Part shown: positions 61,841 through 64,000 of the stretch, one piece after another
How positions within the stretch are numbered: the stretch's first letter is position 1
Layout: the number at the start of each line of letters is the position of its first letter
NCBI RefSeq assembly: GCF_016836705.1
Contig: NZ_JAFCGY010000001.1
Span: forward strand, 62,001 to 126,000
Length of the DNA stretch: 64,000 bases
Direction: 5' to 3'
DNA from: Mesorhizobium caraganae
GTDB taxonomy: Bacteria > Pseudomonadota > Alphaproteobacteria > Rhizobiales > Rhizobiaceae
Made by a program: the position numbers and the translations under genes
Notes under the pieces: generated by a model
The model's database searches: none
Told to the model about the DNA's origin: nothing
The model's input: the letters and a program-made list of their open reading frames with translations, nothing else

Positions 61841-62152
61841 ATGGCAAAGTGGATTGATGCGTGTGCGACGGACGATATCGAGGAAGAGGATGTCATCCGC
61901 TTCGATCACGAAGGCCGGACCTTCGCCATCTTCCGTAGTCCGGACGATGCATTCTTCTGCACCGACGGGCTGTGCACGCATGAGAAGGTGCATCTCTGCG
62001 ACGGGCTGGTTATGGAATACAGGATCGAGTGCCCGAAGCACAACGGCGTGTTCGATTACCGGACCGGCGAAGCGGTGCGCGCGCCGGTCTGCGTGAACCT
62101 TAAAACCTACAACACGAAGGTCGAGGACGGCCGCGTGTACATCGAGGTCTGA
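61841..62152 (+). CDS. MocE-family Rieske [2Fe-2S] ferredoxin
   Basis: A 103-aa soluble ferredoxin. The Rieske ligands are CTH (about residues 45-47) and CPKH (about 64-67), and the order FDHEGRTFAIFRSPDDAFF then DGLVMEYRIECPKHNGVFDY is typical. MocE is the ferredoxin in rhizopine degradation, where it supplies electrons to the MocD oxygenase. The presence of a membrane hydroxylase in the same cluster fits. AGGAACCGGCA lies before ATG 61841. The next gene starts 2 bp after the stop. Confidence 0.93.
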   Translation: MAKWIDACATDDIEEEDVIRFDHEGRTFAIFRSPDDAFFCTDGLCTHEKVHLCDGLVMEYRIECPKHNGVFDYRTGEAVRAPVCVNLKTYNTKVEDGRVYIEV

Positions 62153-62153
62153 C

Positions 62154-62936
62154 ATGTCCGACAGTTTTACGCTTGCGGCTTGCGCCGAAATGCTTTGGCG
62201 CGACCGGCCGATGGAATTCCGCGTCAAGCGCCTCACCGAAATGGGCTTCCAGGTCGGCCTGTGGAACTGGCCCGAGCATGACCTCGCAATGCTGGAGAAA
62301 TCCGGCGCCACCTTCTCGATCATGAACGGCTATCTGCGCGGCCGGCTGGCCGATGACGAGGGCGCCGCCGAACTGTTGAAGACGGCAAAGGAGACGGCGG
62401 CGGTCGGCAAGCGCCTCGGCGTCGCACGGCTCAATCTGCACGGCACCGGACTGGGCGAGGGCGGCCTGCCGGTCACACCTTGCGAGGCCGTCACCGGCGC
62501 GATGTGGCTCAAGGCGCGCGACACGCTGAACCGCGTGGCGGACCTCGCCGAGGCCGAGGGCGTGACCTTCACGCTGGAGAATTTGAACCTTCCGGTCGAC
62601 CATCCCGGCGTGCCGTTTGGGCGCGCGGAAGACACGCTGGCGCTGGTGTCGAGCGTGAACCGGCCGGGACTGCGCCTCAATCTCGACCTCTACCATGCGC
62701 AGATCGGCGAAGGGAATTTGATCGAGCTCTGCCGCGCCTGCCTGCCATGGATCGGCGAGGTCCAGGTCGCCGATGTCCCGGGACGCATGGAGCCCGGCAC
62801 CGGCGAGATCAACTACCGCGGCATCGCCCGTGCGCTGAAGGACATGGGCTATCGCGGACCCGTGGGCATGGAGGCGTTTGCCTCCGGTGATCCCGAGGCA
62901 GCCCTGCAGGCCTTCCGCGAAGCTTTCACCATCTGA
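62154..62936 (+). CDS. TIM-barrel isomerase, hydroxypyruvate-isomerase-like
   Basis: A 260-aa protein of the AP-endonuclease-2-like TIM-barrel superfamily. The putative metal ligands are in FTLENLN (Glu), NLDLYHAQ (Asp/His), VADVPGRMEPGTGEINY and GMEAF (Glu), the Hyi pattern. It should isomerise hydroxypyruvate to tartronate semialdehyde or act on a related keto sugar. Its neighbours favour a keto-sugar step in a catabolic route. Confidence 0.88.
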   Translation: MSDSFTLAACAEMLWRDRPMEFRVKRLTEMGFQVGLWNWPEHDLAMLEKSGATFSIMNGYLRGRLADDEGAAELLKTAKETAAVGKRLGVARLNLHGTGLGEGGLPVTPCEAVTGAMWLKARDTLNRVADLAEAEGVTFTLENLNLPVDHPGVPFGRAEDTLALVSSVNRPGLRLNLDLYHAQIGEGNLIELCRACLPWIGEVQVADVPGRMEPGTGEINYRGIARALKDMGYRGPVGMEAFASGDPEAALQAFREAFTI

Positions 62937-62945
62937 GGAACGAGC

Positions 62946-63758
62946 ATGGTCACCAAGAGTAGTCGCCCCACCGTCGCCGACATCCGCGCCATGAAGAGCC
63001 GCGGACAAAAAATCACCATGCTTTACGTCACGACGCTCGAAGAGGCGGCGGCAGCGGATGCGGCCGGCGTCGACATACTGTCGATCGAGGGCCGCTTCTT
63101 CTCACCAGCGATGCGCGAGGCGGCCGGCCGCTGTTTCGTGCAGGTCGGGCTGCCCTACGGCCCCGCCGGCGATCTGGTCACCGCAGAGGATTATCTCAAA
63201 ACCGCCTACCACTTCATGCGCATCGGTGGCGACTGCTTCTACTGTGCCGCCTCGCTCGATATCCAGAAGGCGCTCTGCGACAACGCTGTACCGGTTGTCG
63301 CCCATGTCGGTCTGATCCCGTCGCAATGCACCTGGACTGGCGGCTTCAAGGCCGTCGGCAGGACCGCCGAGAGCGCGCGTGCGGTGTGGGATCATGTCAA
63401 GCGCCTGGAGGTCATTGGCTGCTTTGGCGCGGAGCTGGAGGTGGTGCCCGACCGGATTGGCGAGCTGATCACCAGGAATACGCCGATGATCATGCTTGGC
63501 ATGGGCGCCGGGCCACATGCCGACGCGCAGTATCTTTTCAGCGAGGACGTGCTCGGCCACACCACCGGCCACAGACCGCGCCACGCCAAGACCTACCGCA
63601 ACTTCGCCGCCGAGTATGAACGGCTGCAGCGCGAGCGTGTCGCCGCCTATCGCGAGTTCATCTCCGACGTGCAGACGGGCGCCTATCCCGAACAGCAGCA
63701 CGTGGTCCCTATCACCGATACGGAGCTGTCCACTTTCAAGGCAGCTCTGGGGCTGTAG
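62946..63758 (+). CDS. PanB-like (ketopantoate hydroxymethyltransferase family) protein
   Basis: A 270-aa TIM-barrel protein of the PanB family, ending in the typical PMIMLGMGAGPHADAQ and HTTGHRPRHAK blocks. Compared with E. coli PanB, the metal and catalytic residues Asp45 (VGDSLG becomes IEGRFF), Asp84 (ADLPF becomes VGLPY), Lys112 and Glu114 are replaced. Glu181 is kept in ELEVVP. It therefore probably does not make ketopantoate. It is the last gene of the cluster, 9 bp after the isomerase. Confidence 0.85.
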   Translation: MVTKSSRPTVADIRAMKSRGQKITMLYVTTLEEAAAADAAGVDILSIEGRFFSPAMREAAGRCFVQVGLPYGPAGDLVTAEDYLKTAYHFMRIGGDCFYCAASLDIQKALCDNAVPVVAHVGLIPSQCTWTGGFKAVGRTAESARAVWDHVKRLEVIGCFGAELEVVPDRIGELITRNTPMIMLGMGAGPHADAQYLFSEDVLGHTTGHRPRHAKTYRNFAAEYERLQRERVAAYREFISDVQTGAYPEQQHVVPITDTELSTFKAALGL

Positions 63759-63774
63759 CGATTTTCAGGCCGGC

Positions 63775-64000
63775 CTAGCGGTCGCCGCTCAACGTGTCGC
63801 GCAGGGCCTGAATTTGCCGGTTCAGGGCATCCAGCTCTGCCAGCGTCATGCCCGAGCGCTCAATCAGGGTCTCGTTGAGGCAATTGCACTGGACGAGCAG
63901 GGTGCGGCCGGCTGGGGTCAGGTCGACCTGCACCTGGCGCTCATCGGTGTGCCTGCGCTGGCGGGTGACGAGACCTGCCTGCTCCATGCGCTTGACCAGC
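63775..64000 (-). CDS. MarR-family regulator, C-terminal part (runs off the window)
   Basis: The 75 visible codons match the C-terminal half of MarR-type winged-helix regulators: LVKRMEQAGLVTRQRRHTDER with the wing, then LTPAGRTLL and a final dimerisation helix. The N-terminus lies beyond 64000. It is convergent with the PanB-like gene (16-bp gap). Target unknown. Confidence 0.88.
   Translation of the reverse strand, partial: LVKRMEQAGLVTRQRRHTDERQVQVDLTPAGRTLLVQCNCLNETLIERSGMTLAELDALNRQIQALRDTLSGDR

Noticed and set aside
56276..63758. The cluster as the known rhizopine moc operon
   Set aside because: Only the ferredoxin clearly matches, and the hydroxylase matches by analogy. No clear mocA or mocC equivalents are seen, and the last two genes differ.

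Overview
The window looks like core chromosome of a Mesorhizobium-like alphaproteobacterium (Rhizobiales). The evidence is high-GC coding sequence, separate petA/petB/petC genes, a choXWV choline importer, a ClpS2-type adaptor, a MocE-type ferredoxin, and rhizobial intergenic palindromes. I see no rRNA, tRNA, CRISPR array, prophage or insertion sequence.

Layout. 215-7496 (minus) is a compact operon of unassigned function: coiled-coil protein, 381-aa protein, AAA ATPase, 435-aa protein and a DUF2333 membrane protein. A DUF559 nuclease gene bounded by 60-nt inverted repeats sits inside it. 7817-10096 holds a cytochrome c, a glycosyltransferase and tdk. 10334-13440 is choXWV. 13437-20304 is a PLP-enzyme pair (cysteine synthase and amino-acid decarboxylase) between two SARP-like BTAD/TPR regulators. 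20469-25075 holds small proteins, an OmpR/histidine-kinase system divergent from two small exported proteins, and clpS. 25147-31979 is a MoxR/DUF58/BatA-like operon. 32122-34660 is DUF1285, NUDIX and CCA nucleotidyltransferase. 34683-39982 holds a subtilase with a small outer-membrane protein, DUF1059, DUF1344, hemF, soxR and trmL. 40428-45300 is a tandem ABC exporter pair with small neighbours. 45617-48394 is the cytochrome bc1 operon. 48521-55939 holds a phosphatase, an FMN oxidase, apt, two MaoC proteins, corA, ychF, pth and rplY. 56276-63758 is a LacI-regulated catabolic cluster. The window ends inside a MarR-type gene.

How the parts may work together. The 56 to 64 kb cluster pairs a sugar-type ABC importer with a membrane di-iron hydroxylase, a Rieske ferredoxin, a hydroxypyruvate-isomerase-like protein and a PanB homologue that has lost most catalytic residues. 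This resembles the logic of rhizopine (moc) catabolism, oxidative removal of a group from a cyclitol or sugar, but is not the described moc operon.

The best candidates for undescribed biology are the AAA/coiled-coil operon, the repeat-flanked DUF559 unit inserted in it, and the MocE-type cluster. Family names come from reading motifs and from memory. No search was run.
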